Shown: piece after piece, positions 37,134-45,657 of the stretch | How positions within the stretch are numbered: the stretch's first letter is position 1 | How the letters are laid out: the number at the start of each line of letters is the position of its first letter | Assembly: GCF_016792905.1 (NCBI RefSeq) | Contig: NZ_JAEULP010000020.1 | Location: forward strand, 62,001 to 126,000 | Source: Tabrizicola sp. | GTDB lineage: Bacteria; Pseudomonadota; Alphaproteobacteria; Rhodobacterales; Rhodobacteraceae | Direction: 5' to 3' | DNA: 64,000 bases | Notes under the pieces: generated by a model | What the model was told of the DNA's origin: nothing | The model's input: only the letters and a program-made list of their open reading frames with translations | The model's database searches: none | Translations under genes and position numbers: made by a program

Positions 37134-38363
37134 TTACTCCGACGCCTCGGGCACCGGCGCGGGCACCACGTCAGAGGCATCCGCGGTGGCAAAGTTCGCC
37201 AGGTCCTGATCCGCCGTCAGGTCAGCCTGCGCGTAGGTCTGCGTCAGCGCCTCGGGCGACAGCGGAATGTCCTTGGCGATCTGCGCCCCAGGCGCGGCAG
37301 GCCCATAGGCCACCCCGTCGACGACGAAGTAGATCGACCCGGAATTGCCGGTGCGGAAGACGGCAGCGGTTTCCAGCGGCGGCACGGCATAGCGTTCGCC
37401 CGCGTCGAGGATCTTCTCGAACAGCACGGTGCCGTCGGCGGCATTGACCCGCACCCAGGACGGGCGGACGGCCAGAACCTCGACGCCTTCCTTGGCATCG
37501 GCGATAACCTGCACGTCCCCTTCGACCGCCTGGTCGATGGCGGCGTCCACCGCATCGGCCTCGGCCACCTGCGACAACACACCCGTGTCACGCGGGTTGA
37601 TCGCCGCAATCGGGCCATCGCGTGAGGTCAGGACCGGCACGTCCAGAGCCTGCGGTCGGTACAGGCGATCCAGCACGTCTTCCGTCGCCGTACCCTCGGC
37701 GCTTGCCACCGCCTCGGTGGCGGGTTCCACGGGACGCGATGCCACCACCTGCGGCGCGGTCGCCCCAGCATTGGCCAAGGGGTCGATCTGGGCCACCACG
37801 GTCGGCGCCTCGTCCACCGGGGCCAGTTGCACCCGCTGCACTTCCTGCAAGACCGACCAGCCGCCATAGCCGATGGCTCCGATCAAGGCGACCAGCACGG
37901 CAATGGATCCCAGCGCACCGGGTTCGATGTGGCTCCAGATCGCTTCGCCGCGCGGGATGAAGCTTGCGTTCGGGTCGCCCAGCGGGTCGGAAAACTCTGA
38001 CCGCGCCCGCGCCTTGACGATCTGCTGCGGCGAAGCGGCGGCGGAAAGCCCGTGCGACACCTGGTATCCGGCCTCGGCGCAGAAGCGTTCGAAGGCCCAT
38101 TCCGGGTCCATGGCCAGGTAACGGGCATAGGAGCGAACGTAACCGGCGACGAAACCGGGCGTCTCGAAAGCAGAAAGATCGGCGTTCTCGATGGCGGCGA
38201 TATAGGTGGCCTTGATCTTCAGCTCGCGCTGAACATCCAGCAGCGATTTCCCAAGCGTGGCCCGCTCGCCGCGCATGAGATCGCCGAGACGCAACTCGAA
38301 GTCGTCAAAGCCCTTTGGCTTGTCTTCTTCGGTTGTCGAAGGTTTCGACCTCCAACCGATCAT
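37134..38363 (-). CDS. rodZ: RodZ-like helix-turn-helix membrane protein (DUF4115)
   Basis: 409 residues. Cytoplasmic HTH_25 domain about 22-90 (LRLGDLMRGERATLGKSLLD, IKATYIAAIENADL), a transmembrane helix about 147-168 (GSIAVLVALIGAIGYGGW), an acidic Ala/Pro linker, and the C-terminal DUF4115 beta domain (VLAVRPSWVRVNAADGTVLF, PLETAAVFRTGNSG). RodZ links MreB to the wall-elongation machine. The C-terminal tail after DUF4115 is longer than usual and disordered. It lies between hemA and ispG, all on the minus strand. Confidence 0.9.
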   Translation of the reverse strand: MIGWRSKPSTTEEDKPKGFDDFELRLGDLMRGERATLGKSLLDVQRELKIKATYIAAIENADLSAFETPGFVAGYVRSYARYLAMDPEWAFERFCAEAGYQVSHGLSAAASPQQIVKARARSEFSDPLGDPNASFIPRGEAIWSHIEPGALGSIAVLVALIGAIGYGGWSVLQEVQRVQLAPVDEAPTVVAQIDPLANAGATAPQVVASRPVEPATEAVASAEGTATEDVLDRLYRPQALDVPVLTSRDGPIAAINPRDTGVLSQVAEADAVDAAIDQAVEGDVQVIADAKEGVEVLAVRPSWVRVNAADGTVLFEKILDAGERYAVPPLETAAVFRTGNSGSIYFVVDGVAYGPAAPGAQIAKDIPLSPEALTQTYAQADLTADQDLANFATADASDVVPAPVPEASE

Positions 38364-38481
38364 CAGCGCCCTGTCCCCTTCGGTGCACTACTCAAGCGTG
38401 GCCGCCTTCCCCAGCGACTCACAATTGTTCTATTCGCGAAACCCTAGCACAGGACAAGGGGTTTTCCACCGGCCAAAGCCC

Positions 38482-39714
38482 TTAGGCAACCTGTTCGGCG
38501 CGATTCAGCGCACAATGCGCCCAGAGCGCATCCATGGCGCGCACCAGCTGGTCGATCTCCTGTGCACCATGGACCGGCGAGGGCGTGAAGCGCAGACGCT
38601 CCGTCCCGCGCGGCACGGTCGGGAAGTTGATCGGCTGGACATAGATGCCATAGCTTTCCAGCAACATGTCCGACAGCATCTTGCAGTGCACCGGATTGCC
38701 GACATGGACCGGCACGATGTGGCTGCCCTGGTCGATGATCGGCAGGCCCATCGCCTTGAGCCGTGTCTTCAGGATCTTCGCCTGGGTCTGGTGCTTCTCG
38801 CGCAGGCGCACCCCGCCCTCGCCCTTCAGGAACCGGACCGAGGCCGCCGCGCCCGCCGCCACCGCAGGCGGCAGCGAGGTGGTGAAGATGAAGCCCGGCG
38901 CATAGGACCGCACCGCATCGACCATCCGGGCCGAGGCCGCGATATAGCCGCCGAAGACGCCGAAGGCCTTGGCAAGCGTGCCGTTGACGATGTCGATCCG
39001 GCCCATCTGCCCGTCGCGTTCGGCCACACCCGCGCCGCGGGGGCCGTACATGCCGACGGCATGGACCTCGTCCAGATAGGTCAGCGCACCGAATTCGCTT
39101 GCCAGGTCACAGATTTCCTCGATCGGGCCGAAGTCGCCATCCATCGAATAGATCGATTCGAAGGCGATCAGCTTCGGCGCCGCCGGGTCGTCCTTCGCCA
39201 GCAGCTCGCGCAGATGCGCCACGTCGTTGTGCCGGAAAATCCGCTTCTCGCCGCCGCCGCGCCGCACGCCCTCGATCATCGAGGCATGGTTCAGCGCGTC
39301 GGAATAGATGATCAGGCCGGGGAAGATGGTCCGCAGCGTCGACAGCGTCGCATCATTGGCGATGTAGGCCGAGGTGAAGACCAGCGCCGCCTCCTTCCCG
39401 TGCAGGTCGGCAAGCTCCGCCTCCAGCCGCTTGTGCCAGACGGTCGTCCCGCTGATGTTGCGCGTGCCGCCCGAGCCCGCCCCGGTTGCGTCCAGCGCGG
39501 CGTGCATCGCGCCCAGAACCTCCGGGTGCTGGCCCATGCCGAGGTAATCGTTGCCGCACCAGACGGTGATGTCCTTCTGCGACCCGTCCGGCTTCGTCCA
39601 CACCGCATGGGGGAACTGGCCCTGCGCGCGCGCGATGTCGATGAAGGTGCGATAGCGTCCCTCGTCGTGCAGGCGCTGAAGGCTCAGGTCGATCGCGTCG
39701 TCGTATCTGGTCAT
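38482..39714 (-). CDS. hemA: 5-aminolevulinate synthase
   Basis: 410 residues. PLP-binding Lys249 in [16 protein letters not shown], with [13 protein letters not shown] and NHASMIEG as in the alpha-oxoamine synthases; succinyl-CoA/glycine-specific features such as THR-like GGTRNISG are present. It makes ALA from glycine and succinyl-CoA, the first step of tetrapyrrole (haem, and bacteriochlorophyll if present) synthesis, and marks the alphaproteobacterial C4 route. An FNR-type box 52 bp upstream of the start codon suggests oxygen control, as known for Rhodobacter hemA. Confidence 0.97.
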   Translation of the reverse strand: MTRYDDAIDLSLQRLHDEGRYRTFIDIARAQGQFPHAVWTKPDGSQKDITVWCGNDYLGMGQHPEVLGAMHAALDATGAGSGGTRNISGTTVWHKRLEAELADLHGKEAALVFTSAYIANDATLSTLRTIFPGLIIYSDALNHASMIEGVRRGGGEKRIFRHNDVAHLRELLAKDDPAAPKLIAFESIYSMDGDFGPIEEICDLASEFGALTYLDEVHAVGMYGPRGAGVAERDGQMGRIDIVNGTLAKAFGVFGGYIAASARMVDAVRSYAPGFIFTTSLPPAVAAGAAASVRFLKGEGGVRLREKHQTQAKILKTRLKAMGLPIIDQGSHIVPVHVGNPVHCKMLSDMLLESYGIYVQPINFPTVPRGTERLRFTPSPVHGAQEIDQLVRAMDALWAHCALNRAEQVA

Positions 39715-39765
39715 CGGTCTCGGTCCCTTTTGCGGCGGTTCTGCCCGAACCCCCGCCTTGGTGCC

Positions 39766-39779
39766 TTGATTTCGGTCAA
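39766..39779. promoter_or_regulatory. FNR/FnrL-type box upstream of hemA
   Basis: TTGATTTCGGTCAA matches the FNR consensus TTGAT-N4-ATCAA with one change (A to G in the right arm). It lies 52 bp before hemA, read on the minus strand. FnrL activates hemA in Rhodobacter sphaeroides, so this is a good functional match. The same site is 149 bp before the plus-strand M20 gene. Confidence 0.7.
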
Positions 39780-39927
39780 ACGCCGATTACGGCCAAGGGG
39801 GCGAATTGTCACCCCCAACTTTGGATGAATGTCTTCAACAATGCTGGAAGTCTACCCGATCCCGCCGCCTATGGACAGCAGGGTCTGGCCTGCTACGATC
39901 CGGAAAACCTTACCAGACAGGCCCGCC

Positions 39928-41313
39928 ATGACCTCCGAAGCCCAGCTTGACGCCGTCCTTTCCCGCATCGACGAAACCCTGCCACAGTCGCTGGACCGGC
40001 TGATGGAGCTTCTCCGCATCCCCTCGATCTCGACCGATCCGGCCTACAAGGCCGATTGCGCCCGCACCGCCGAGGCGCTGGCGGCCGACCTGAACACGCT
40101 CGGCTTCACTGCCCGCGCCGCCGCGACGCCGGGGCACCCGATGGTCGTGGCCCATGGCGGCGAGGGGAAGCGCCATATCCTTTTCTATGGTCATTACGAC
40201 GTGCAACCCGTTGATCCCCTGGACCTTTGGGACCGCCCGCCCTTCGACCCCGAACTGCAGGACACCCCGAAAGGCAAGGTGATCCGTGCCCGTGGCGCCT
40301 CGGACGACAAGGGCCAGCTGATGACCTTCATCGAGGCCTGCCGCGCCTGGAAGCATGTCCACGGAACCCTGCCCGGCAAGCTGACCATCTTCCTTGAGGG
40401 CGAGGAGGAATCGGGCTCGCCTTCCCTCGTCCCCTTCCTGGAGGCGAACCGAGAGGAACTCAGCTGCGACCTGGCGCTCATCTGCGACACCGGGCTGTTC
40501 GAGGCGGCGACCCCGGCCATCACCACCATGCTGCGCGGCCTTGCCAAGTCGGAATTCACCATCCGCGCCGCGAACCGCGACCTGCATTCCGGCATGTACG
40601 GCGGGCTGGCCCAGAACCCGCTGCACCTGATGGCGCGGCTTCTGGCCGCCTTGCACGATTCGCAGGGCCGGGTGCAGGTTCCGGGCTTCTACGACGATGT
40701 CGACGAGCTTCCCAACGCGCTCCGCCAGCAATGGCAGGCGCTGGCCTTCGACCACGCGGGCTACCTGGGCGACGTGGGCCTGTCCGTCCCCGCAGGCGAG
40801 CAGGACCGCACGCCGCTGGAAAAAATCTGGTCGCGCCCGACCGCCGAAGTGAACGGCATGTGGGGCGGCTATACCGGCGCGGGCTTCAAGACGGTGCTGC
40901 CGTCGGAAGCCCATGCCAAGGTGTCCTTCCGCCTCGTCTCACGCCAGGATCCCGAGAAGATCATCGCCGCGTTCAAACGCTGGGCCGAGGCGCAGATGCC
41001 CGCCGATTGCGAGATCCACTGGGAAGGCGGCAGCGACGGCGCCCCCGCCTCGGTCATGGCAATCTCCGACCCGGCCTTCGAATCCGCCCGCGCCGCGCTC
41101 ACCGAGGAATGGGGCCGCCCCGCCGCATTCGTCGGCGCGGGCGGGTCGATCCCGGTCGCGGGCTATTTCAAGACCATCCTCGGCATGGACGCCATGCTGA
41201 TCGGCTTCGGTCGCGACGACGACCAGATCCATTCCCCGAACGAGAAATACGACCTCGAATCGTTCCACAAGGGCATCCGCAGCTGGGCCCGCATCCTGGC
41301 CCGCATCGCGTGA
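39928..41313 (+). CDS. M20 family metallopeptidase/dipeptidase
   Basis: 461 residues from MTSEAQLDAVLSRID; an in-frame upstream ATG lacks homology-like sequence. M20 metal motifs: LFYGHYDVQPVDP (first His, Asp), RGASDDKGQL (bridging Asp), FLEGEEESGSPSL (catalytic and metal Glu), and HSGMYGGLAQNP of the dimerisation domain. Such enzymes hydrolyse dipeptides or acylated amino acids in the cytoplasm with two zinc ions. The last base of its stop begins the next gene's ATG, so it is coupled to a GNAT acetyltransferase. Confidence 0.93.
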   Translation: MTSEAQLDAVLSRIDETLPQSLDRLMELLRIPSISTDPAYKADCARTAEALAADLNTLGFTARAAATPGHPMVVAHGGEGKRHILFYGHYDVQPVDPLDLWDRPPFDPELQDTPKGKVIRARGASDDKGQLMTFIEACRAWKHVHGTLPGKLTIFLEGEEESGSPSLVPFLEANREELSCDLALICDTGLFEAATPAITTMLRGLAKSEFTIRAANRDLHSGMYGGLAQNPLHLMARLLAALHDSQGRVQVPGFYDDVDELPNALRQQWQALAFDHAGYLGDVGLSVPAGEQDRTPLEKIWSRPTAEVNGMWGGYTGAGFKTVLPSEAHAKVSFRLVSRQDPEKIIAAFKRWAEAQMPADCEIHWEGGSDGAPASVMAISDPAFESARAALTEEWGRPAAFVGAGGSIPVAGYFKTILGMDAMLIGFGRDDDQIHSPNEKYDLESFHKGIRSWARILARIA

Positions 41314-41753
41314 TGGTTGAGCTTCGCGACGCAAGGCCTTCGGACGAAACGGATTTCCGTCGCCTCTGGGAGGGATTCTGTAACGGCTACGGCCTGTCCC
41401 TGCCGCCCGAAGCGACCGCCTTCACCTGGGCGCGGCTGATGGACCCGGGCAATGCCCTGACCGCGCGTCTGGCCTGTGTCGAGGGCGTGCCGCAGGGCTT
41501 CGCCATCCACCAGCATCATCCCTCGACCTGGGTGATGGGCGATGACGGCTATCTGGAAGACCTCTTCGTCGCGCCGGAGGCCCGGGGCCAGGGCCTGGGC
41601 CGCGCGCTGATCGAGGATCTGGTCGCCATCGGCCGCGCAAAGGGCTGGCAGCGGCTTTACTGGCTGACCGAGATCGAGAACGCGACCGCCCGGCGCCTCT
41701 ACGACCAGTTCTGCGACAATGACGGCCATATCCGCTACCGGATGACCCTGTAG
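41313..41753 (+). CDS. GNAT family N-acetyltransferase
   Basis: 146 residues; ATG shares its A with the peptidase stop (TGATG). N-terminus VELRDARPSDETDFRRLWEG and acetyl-CoA-binding loop LEDLFVAPEARGQGLGRALI (Q/RxxGxG/A) identify a GNAT. It acetylates an unknown amine, perhaps an amino acid or dipeptide released by the coupled peptidase. Followed by a hairpin repeat. Confidence 0.93.
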   Translation: MVELRDARPSDETDFRRLWEGFCNGYGLSLPPEATAFTWARLMDPGNALTARLACVEGVPQGFAIHQHHPSTWVMGDDGYLEDLFVAPEARGQGLGRALIEDLVAIGRAKGWQRLYWLTEIENATARRLYDQFCDNDGHIRYRMTL

Positions 41754-41773
41754 CGCGACGCCGGGGCCGGGCC

Positions 41774-41818
41774 AAAAAGTCTTCGAAGACTTTTTGCAAA
41801 TTCCTTCGAAGGAATTTG
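41774..41818 (+). repeat. TTCGAA double-hairpin intergenic element, copy 2
   Basis: Two 22-nt palindromes joined by GC: 41774-41795 (AAAAAGTC arm, TTCGAA core, GACTTTTT arm) and 41797-41818 (core AAATTCCTTCGAAGGAATTT). Lies 20 bp after the GNAT stop. The orientation is opposite to copy 1; the first stem differs by compensating changes on both arms. Confidence 0.8.
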
Positions 41819-41827
41819 TCCCGCCAC

Positions 41828-41858
41828 AAACGAAAACGGGGGCCTCGCGGCCCCCGTT
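41828..41858 (-). terminator. Terminator for the DUF1344 gene
   Basis: AACGGGGGCC-TCGC-GGCCCCCGTT (41835-41858), 10-bp perfect stem. On the minus strand it is followed by TTTTCGTTT, a U tract, which places it as the terminator of the DUF1344 gene 20 bp past its stop. Confidence 0.85.
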
Positions 41859-41878
41859 CCCGTGTCTCGCTCAGGCCC

Positions 41879-42136
41879 TCAGCTCGCCTTCAGCGCCGTC
41901 GCTTCCTTCAGCGTGCCCTTCATCTCCCAGCTCACCACCACCTTCTCGCCGACCTTGAACGGCTTCAGGTCATAGCCCGCGGGCAGGTGATAGGTGGTGC
42001 CGTCCTCCAGAACCACCGTCATCGCCTTCGCGTCGATGGTCTTGATCACGCCGGAGCTGTCGGTCGAGGCTGCCAGCACGGCAGTGCCGAGGCCAAGCGA
42101 TGCGATCAGGGCAAGGGAAAGAACGTTCGAACGCAT
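41879..42136 (-). CDS. DUF1344 small exported protein (85 aa)
   Basis: ATG after CAGGAGACGCATC. Signal peptide 1-22 (MRSNVLSLALIASLGLGTAV, LAA cleavage), then GVIKTIDAKAMTVVLEDGTTY and VGEKVVVSWEMKG, the DUF1344 core (a small OB/SH3-like beta domain). Periplasmic, unknown function. A terminator follows. Single-gene unit. Confidence 0.88.
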   Translation of the reverse strand: MRSNVLSLALIASLGLGTAVLAASTDSSGVIKTIDAKAMTVVLEDGTTYHLPAGYDLKPFKVGEKVVVSWEMKGTLKEATALKAS

Positions 42137-42482
42137 GATGCGTCTCCTGTTTCAGGAACGGGCCATTCCGCGGCTTCCGTTCCAGTCACGTCCCGGCGCG
42201 CCGGGCCTGTCGCGTCGATGGGATCTCCCATCCGGCAGGCTCTGGCCGGGATGGGCCGGACGCTACTCCCGGCACCAACCGTTGCGAAGGGGGGCTCACC
42301 GCAAGGTGGTGCCGCGTGAAGGTTCGTGCTGCATCGCGGAATAGGCCAGTTTGCGCCGAAGCAAATGCGCAGTCGAAACCGCATCTTTCCAGAGGCTTGT
42401 CGAAATCAACGGTTGGGGGTAGTTGCGTTGCGGCTGCGGCGACCGCCTTGGCAAATCACGCCCCTGCGATTGGCCTGCGAGC
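42137..42482. other. Gene-free stretch of 346 bp
   Basis: Upstream region of the DUF1344 gene. Short open frames on both strands lack ribosome-binding sites and recognisable sequence; no repeat, tRNA or convincing promoter seen. Confidence 0.6.
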
Positions 42483-42845
42483 TTACTCACAGCGTCGCCA
42501 GGTGGTGCGGGTTCCGTCCGGGTAGTCGATCACCAGAACCTGTCCCTTGCCGTCCGACTCGCGCCGGATCACCGCCGACTCGACCCACTCATCGCCACCA
42601 CCGCTGACCAGAAGCGTCGCCTCCACGGTGTCCGGATCGTTCGGGGATTCGATCAGGTCGGTGACGGTCATGCCCCATTCCGCGCCGAACAAGGTGCCAT
42701 CGCTGACCGTGATCGGCTCGCCAGTGCCGCAGGGCTGACCCTCTGCGGCATATGTCCCGTCGAATCCCGTGGGCAGGGCAACTCCGCCTTCGGCAAGCGC
42801 GGCCCTGGCAGAGAGGATGAACAGGGCAAAGGCAAGACGGATCAT
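42483..42845 (-). CDS. Hypothetical exported protein (120 aa)
   Basis: ATG with GGAGGA eight bases upstream; an earlier GTG lacks one. Signal peptide about 1-18 (MIRLAFALFILSARAALA). The mature protein has two Cys, near the start (GQPCGTGEP) and next to last (WRRCE), probably disulfide-bonded, and a beta-rich core (GTLFGAEWGMTVTDLIESPN). Family not recognised. It lies 87 bp downstream of a tRNA-Asp gene on the same strand. Confidence 0.75.
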   Translation of the reverse strand: MIRLAFALFILSARAALAEGGVALPTGFDGTYAAEGQPCGTGEPITVSDGTLFGAEWGMTVTDLIESPNDPDTVEATLLVSGGGDEWVESAVIRRESDGKGQVLVIDYPDGTRTTWRRCE

Positions 42846-42932
42846 CGCGGCGTTCCTCCGGTGTGGCCGCAGCCCTACCGACACCCGCCGCAGGGGGCGA
42901 GGCTGGAATGCCTGACCATCACGGGAAGAAGC

Positions 42933-43009
42933 TGGCGCGGTGGACGGGGCTCGAACCCGCGACCCCCGGCGTGACAGGCCGGTACTCTAACCAACTGAGC
43001 TACCACCGC
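42933..43009 (-). tRNA. tRNA-Asp (GTC), copy 1
   Basis: Minus strand, 77 nt with encoded CCA. Acceptor GCGGTGG pairs with CCACCGC, D arm GCTCAGTTGGTTAGAG, anticodon stem CCGGC/GCCGG with loop CTGTCAC (anticodon GTC), T loop TTCGAGC, discriminator G as required for tRNA-Asp. Identical in sequence to copy 2. Confidence 0.97.
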
Positions 43010-43300
43010 GCGCTGGAACGGGCAGATAAGGGGTTGTCCGGGGGGCGTCAAGCGGGAAACGTCGTCACCCCGACCGATGTCGATCCGCCGGAACGGATAC
43101 GGGCAAGCCGCGCCTCCCTCCCCGCCACGGGAGAAAGATGGAAGGGTGCGATCCGGCGGCGGAGCGTCGCACGAGGCCCGCAGAAAGGATGAACACTTCC
43201 TGAACGCCCACGGCCAAGCCGCTGAATTCATTGCAATCCCAAACGCTGTCCTGCGTGGACACCCGTCTGGCTGCCGATGATCGGGCGACAGGGAGGAGAC

Positions 43301-43377
43301 TGGCGCGGTGGACGGGGCTCGAACCCGCGACCCCCGGCGTGACAGGCCGGTACTCTAACCAACTGAGCTACCACCGC
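43301..43377 (-). tRNA. tRNA-Asp (GTC), copy 2
   Basis: Same 77-nt sequence as the copy at 42933-43009, 291 bp upstream of it in the transcription direction. Identity ends within a few bases of the mature ends, so the two copies share only the tRNA body. The 291 bp between them holds no gene I can support. Confidence 0.97.
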
Positions 43378-43556
43378 GCGTCTCGTCAGCCACCCCTTCC
43401 GGGAGCGGCGTGGCGGGGTATTACGGAAGCCCGCAGGCCCCGTCAAGCCATGCGAAAGCCAATTCCCCTGCATTATTCGCCGCACCCGCCCGGGCCGGCC
43501 CGCCCTTGCTCATCGACCGCCATATTTCTATGCTTGCATGCGTAGGGGCAGAGACG

Positions 43557-44714
43557 ATGTTGCAAGACGATCCGGTCCTCCAGGACCTCTTTTCCCGTAT
43601 TGCCGCCGGGCTGAGCCGGTTGGCCCTGGGGGGTGCCGGCCTGCTCGCCCCCGTCTTCCTGGTCTCCTCGCTGGTCATAGCCTTCGTCCTCTGGCGGATG
43701 CGTCGTCCGGGTGTCGGCTTCCTTCGCTGGGCGCTGCCCCGGGAAATCTGGTTCCATCCCTCGCACCGGGTCGACCTGAAGGTCCTGATCTTCTCGCGGA
43801 TCCTCATGGCGGCATCTTCCCTTCTCGCCATCGCCTCGGCCACGACCATCGGCACGCGGGTTTCGGAACTGGTTGGCGCAACCTTTGGAAAGATCGCCGG
43901 CGAGCCCGCGGTCTCGCATCCGTTCCTCGTCGCGACACTCGTCTTCCTGACTGCGGATTTCTGTCAATACTGGTCGCATCGGCTGACCCATGACTGGGCG
44001 TTCCTCTGGCCATTCCACGCCACCCATCATTCCGCCGAGGTCATGACCCCGATCACGGTTCTGCGCAGGCATCCCGTCGACAACATGTTCTGCGATTTCT
44101 TCACCGGAATCGTGACCGGACTGCTGCTTGGCGTGATTCTGGGGGTTACGGTAGGCCCGGTGCCCCTTGGGATGCTGGCCGGGTTGAGCGTGTCATTCTA
44201 TCTCTTCTGCCTGCTCGGCGGGAACCTGCGACACAGCCATATCTGGCTCAGCTATGGCCGTTTCGTGGAGCACCTTCTGATCTCGCCCGCGCAGCACCAG
44301 ATCCATCACAGCTGCGACCCACGGCACCACAACCGGAACTACGGGTTGATCCTGGCGACCTGGGACTGGATGTTCGGCACTCTCTACATTCCTCGCGGAC
44401 GGGAAGAGCTGACCTTCGGGCTGGCCGATGCAGCGGGTGAAAAGGTGGCTCAACCCCACGGCACGCTTGTGCGGTTCATGGTCGAACCGTTCCGCGCCTC
44501 GATCCGGGCGCTGCGCCGGAAAAGGCCTGCCCCGCGCCTAGCGATCCGGGGCGGGGATGAACTCTCCGTCGTCCCCGGGCGGCAGCTTGAAGCGGCCGTG
44601 CTGCCAGTCGCCCGCGCGCCAGGCCTCTTTCGCGGCCTCGATCCGTTCGCGCGAGGAGGCCACGAAGTTCCACCAGATGAAGCGCGGTCCGTCCATGGTG
44701 GCCCCGCCGAGTAG
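43557..44714 (+). CDS. Sterol desaturase/fatty acid hydroxylase superfamily protein, with an extended C-terminus
   Basis: 385 residues from the ATG preceded by AGGGGC. Polytopic membrane protein with the His-box set that holds a di-iron centre: HRLTH (SHRLTHDW), HATHH (FHATHHSAE), and HQIHH (QHQIHH), plus GNLRHSHIWL. It hydroxylates or desaturates a lipid (carotenoid, sterol/hopanoid or fatty acid). The last 58 codons (from about base 44538) are antisense to the pirin gene and look unlike the family; the frame runs through a CTAG at 44538-44541 whose TAG is in another frame. See findings. Confidence 0.85.
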   Translation: MLQDDPVLQDLFSRIAAGLSRLALGGAGLLAPVFLVSSLVIAFVLWRMRRPGVGFLRWALPREIWFHPSHRVDLKVLIFSRILMAASSLLAIASATTIGTRVSELVGATFGKIAGEPAVSHPFLVATLVFLTADFCQYWSHRLTHDWAFLWPFHATHHSAEVMTPITVLRRHPVDNMFCDFFTGIVTGLLLGVILGVTVGPVPLGMLAGLSVSFYLFCLLGGNLRHSHIWLSYGRFVEHLLISPAQHQIHHSCDPRHHNRNYGLILATWDWMFGTLYIPRGREELTFGLADAAGEKVAQPHGTLVRFMVEPFRASIRALRRKRPAPRLAIRGGDELSVVPGRQLEAAVLPVARAPGLFRGLDPFARGGHEVPPDEARSVHGGPAE

Positions 44715-45473
44715 CATGATCCGCGCGCCCTGCGGCCCCGCCTTGACCGAAATGCGGTCGCCTGGCCGGAAGACCAGCATCCGCCCGGCCTCGAACACCT
44801 GGCCGCCGACCGAAACCTCGCCCTCCAGAACGTAGACGCCCCGATCCTCGTGGTCGTCGGGCAAGGGGATCGCCGCACCGGGTTGCAGGACAGCGTCGGC
44901 GTAGAAAACCTCGGAGGGCATGGCGAGATCCACCTTCTCGCCCCAGGCATGGCCCAGGACCAGGCGGACCTGTTTTCCCTCTCCGTCAAGCTCCGGCAGT
45001 TCGTCGCGACCCAGATGCGTGAAGCCCGCCACCGCGTCCTCGCGGTCCTTCGGCAAGGCCAGCCAGGTCTGGAGGCCGAACATCGACAGGGGCGCCTTCC
45101 GGGCCTCGCCGTCGGTCCGTTCGGAATGGGTGATCCCCTGCCCCGCAAGCATCCAGTTGACCGCGCCGGGCTCGATCCAGGCGTCGGTCCCCAGGGAGTC
45201 GCGGTGGTGGAGGCGGCCTTTCAGGAGGTAGGTCACGGTCCCGAGGCCGATATGGGGGTGGGGGCGCACGTCGATGCCTTCACCCGTCAGGAACTCGGCC
45301 GGGCCCATCTGGTCGAAGAAGATGAAGGGGCCCACCATCTGCCGCTGGGCCGAGGGAAGGGCACGGCGGACCTCGAACCCGCCGAGGTCGCGGGCGCGGG
45401 GGACGATGACGGTCTCAATGGAATCAACGGCGTCGCCGAGGGGGATCGAGGGGTCGAGCAGCGGGTTCCACAT
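44538..45473 (-). CDS. Pirin family protein
   Basis: 311 residues. N-terminal cupin with the metal ligands HPHIGLGTVTYLLKGRLHHRDS and ITHSER (three His and a Glu), then the pirin C-terminal cupin (FYADAVLQPGAAIPLPDDHE, GVYVLEGEVSVGGQVF). Pirins are iron-binding proteins; some act as quercetinase, others as redox cofactors of regulators. Start ATG preceded by GGAGACCCCC. Its 3' end is overlapped for 177 bp by the opposite-strand sterol-desaturase-like gene. Confidence 0.93.
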   Translation of the reverse strand: MWNPLLDPSIPLGDAVDSIETVIVPRARDLGGFEVRRALPSAQRQMVGPFIFFDQMGPAEFLTGEGIDVRPHPHIGLGTVTYLLKGRLHHRDSLGTDAWIEPGAVNWMLAGQGITHSERTDGEARKAPLSMFGLQTWLALPKDREDAVAGFTHLGRDELPELDGEGKQVRLVLGHAWGEKVDLAMPSEVFYADAVLQPGAAIPLPDDHEDRGVYVLEGEVSVGGQVFEAGRMLVFRPGDRISVKAGPQGARIMLLGGATMDGPRFIWWNFVASSRERIEAAKEAWRAGDWQHGRFKLPPGDDGEFIPAPDR

Positions 45474-45569
45474 GGGGGTCTCCTTTGCATAGGAAGGTAG
45501 ACCGGGGGAGCCGGAATTTCATCCCGATCTGGCCGCGCGGGGGGTGTGCGGGGGTGAACAGGGGAAACG

Positions 45570-45640
45570 TGTCCACAGTGGACAAAAAATCGGATGCAAT
45601 GGAATCAATGGGTTGGTCGCGGACGTTCACCACTCCTTAA
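45570..45640 (+). repeat. Dispersed 71-bp intergenic element, copy B (head palindrome TGTCCACAGTGGACA)
   Basis: Same 71-bp layout as 12780-12850: head palindrome, then TCAA, GGGTTGG, CGCGG, CGTTCA and TTAA at the same distances. Lies in the 184-bp gap between pirin and the 410-aa membrane protein, ending 17 bp past the latter's stop. Confidence 0.65.
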
Positions 45641-45657
45641 CCTCTGACCAGAGACGG

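Noticed and set aside
42316-42525. Short plus-strand open frames upstream of the DUF1344 gene
   Set aside because: No ribosome-binding site, no repeat of family features, GTG starts, and composition like random high-GC sequence.
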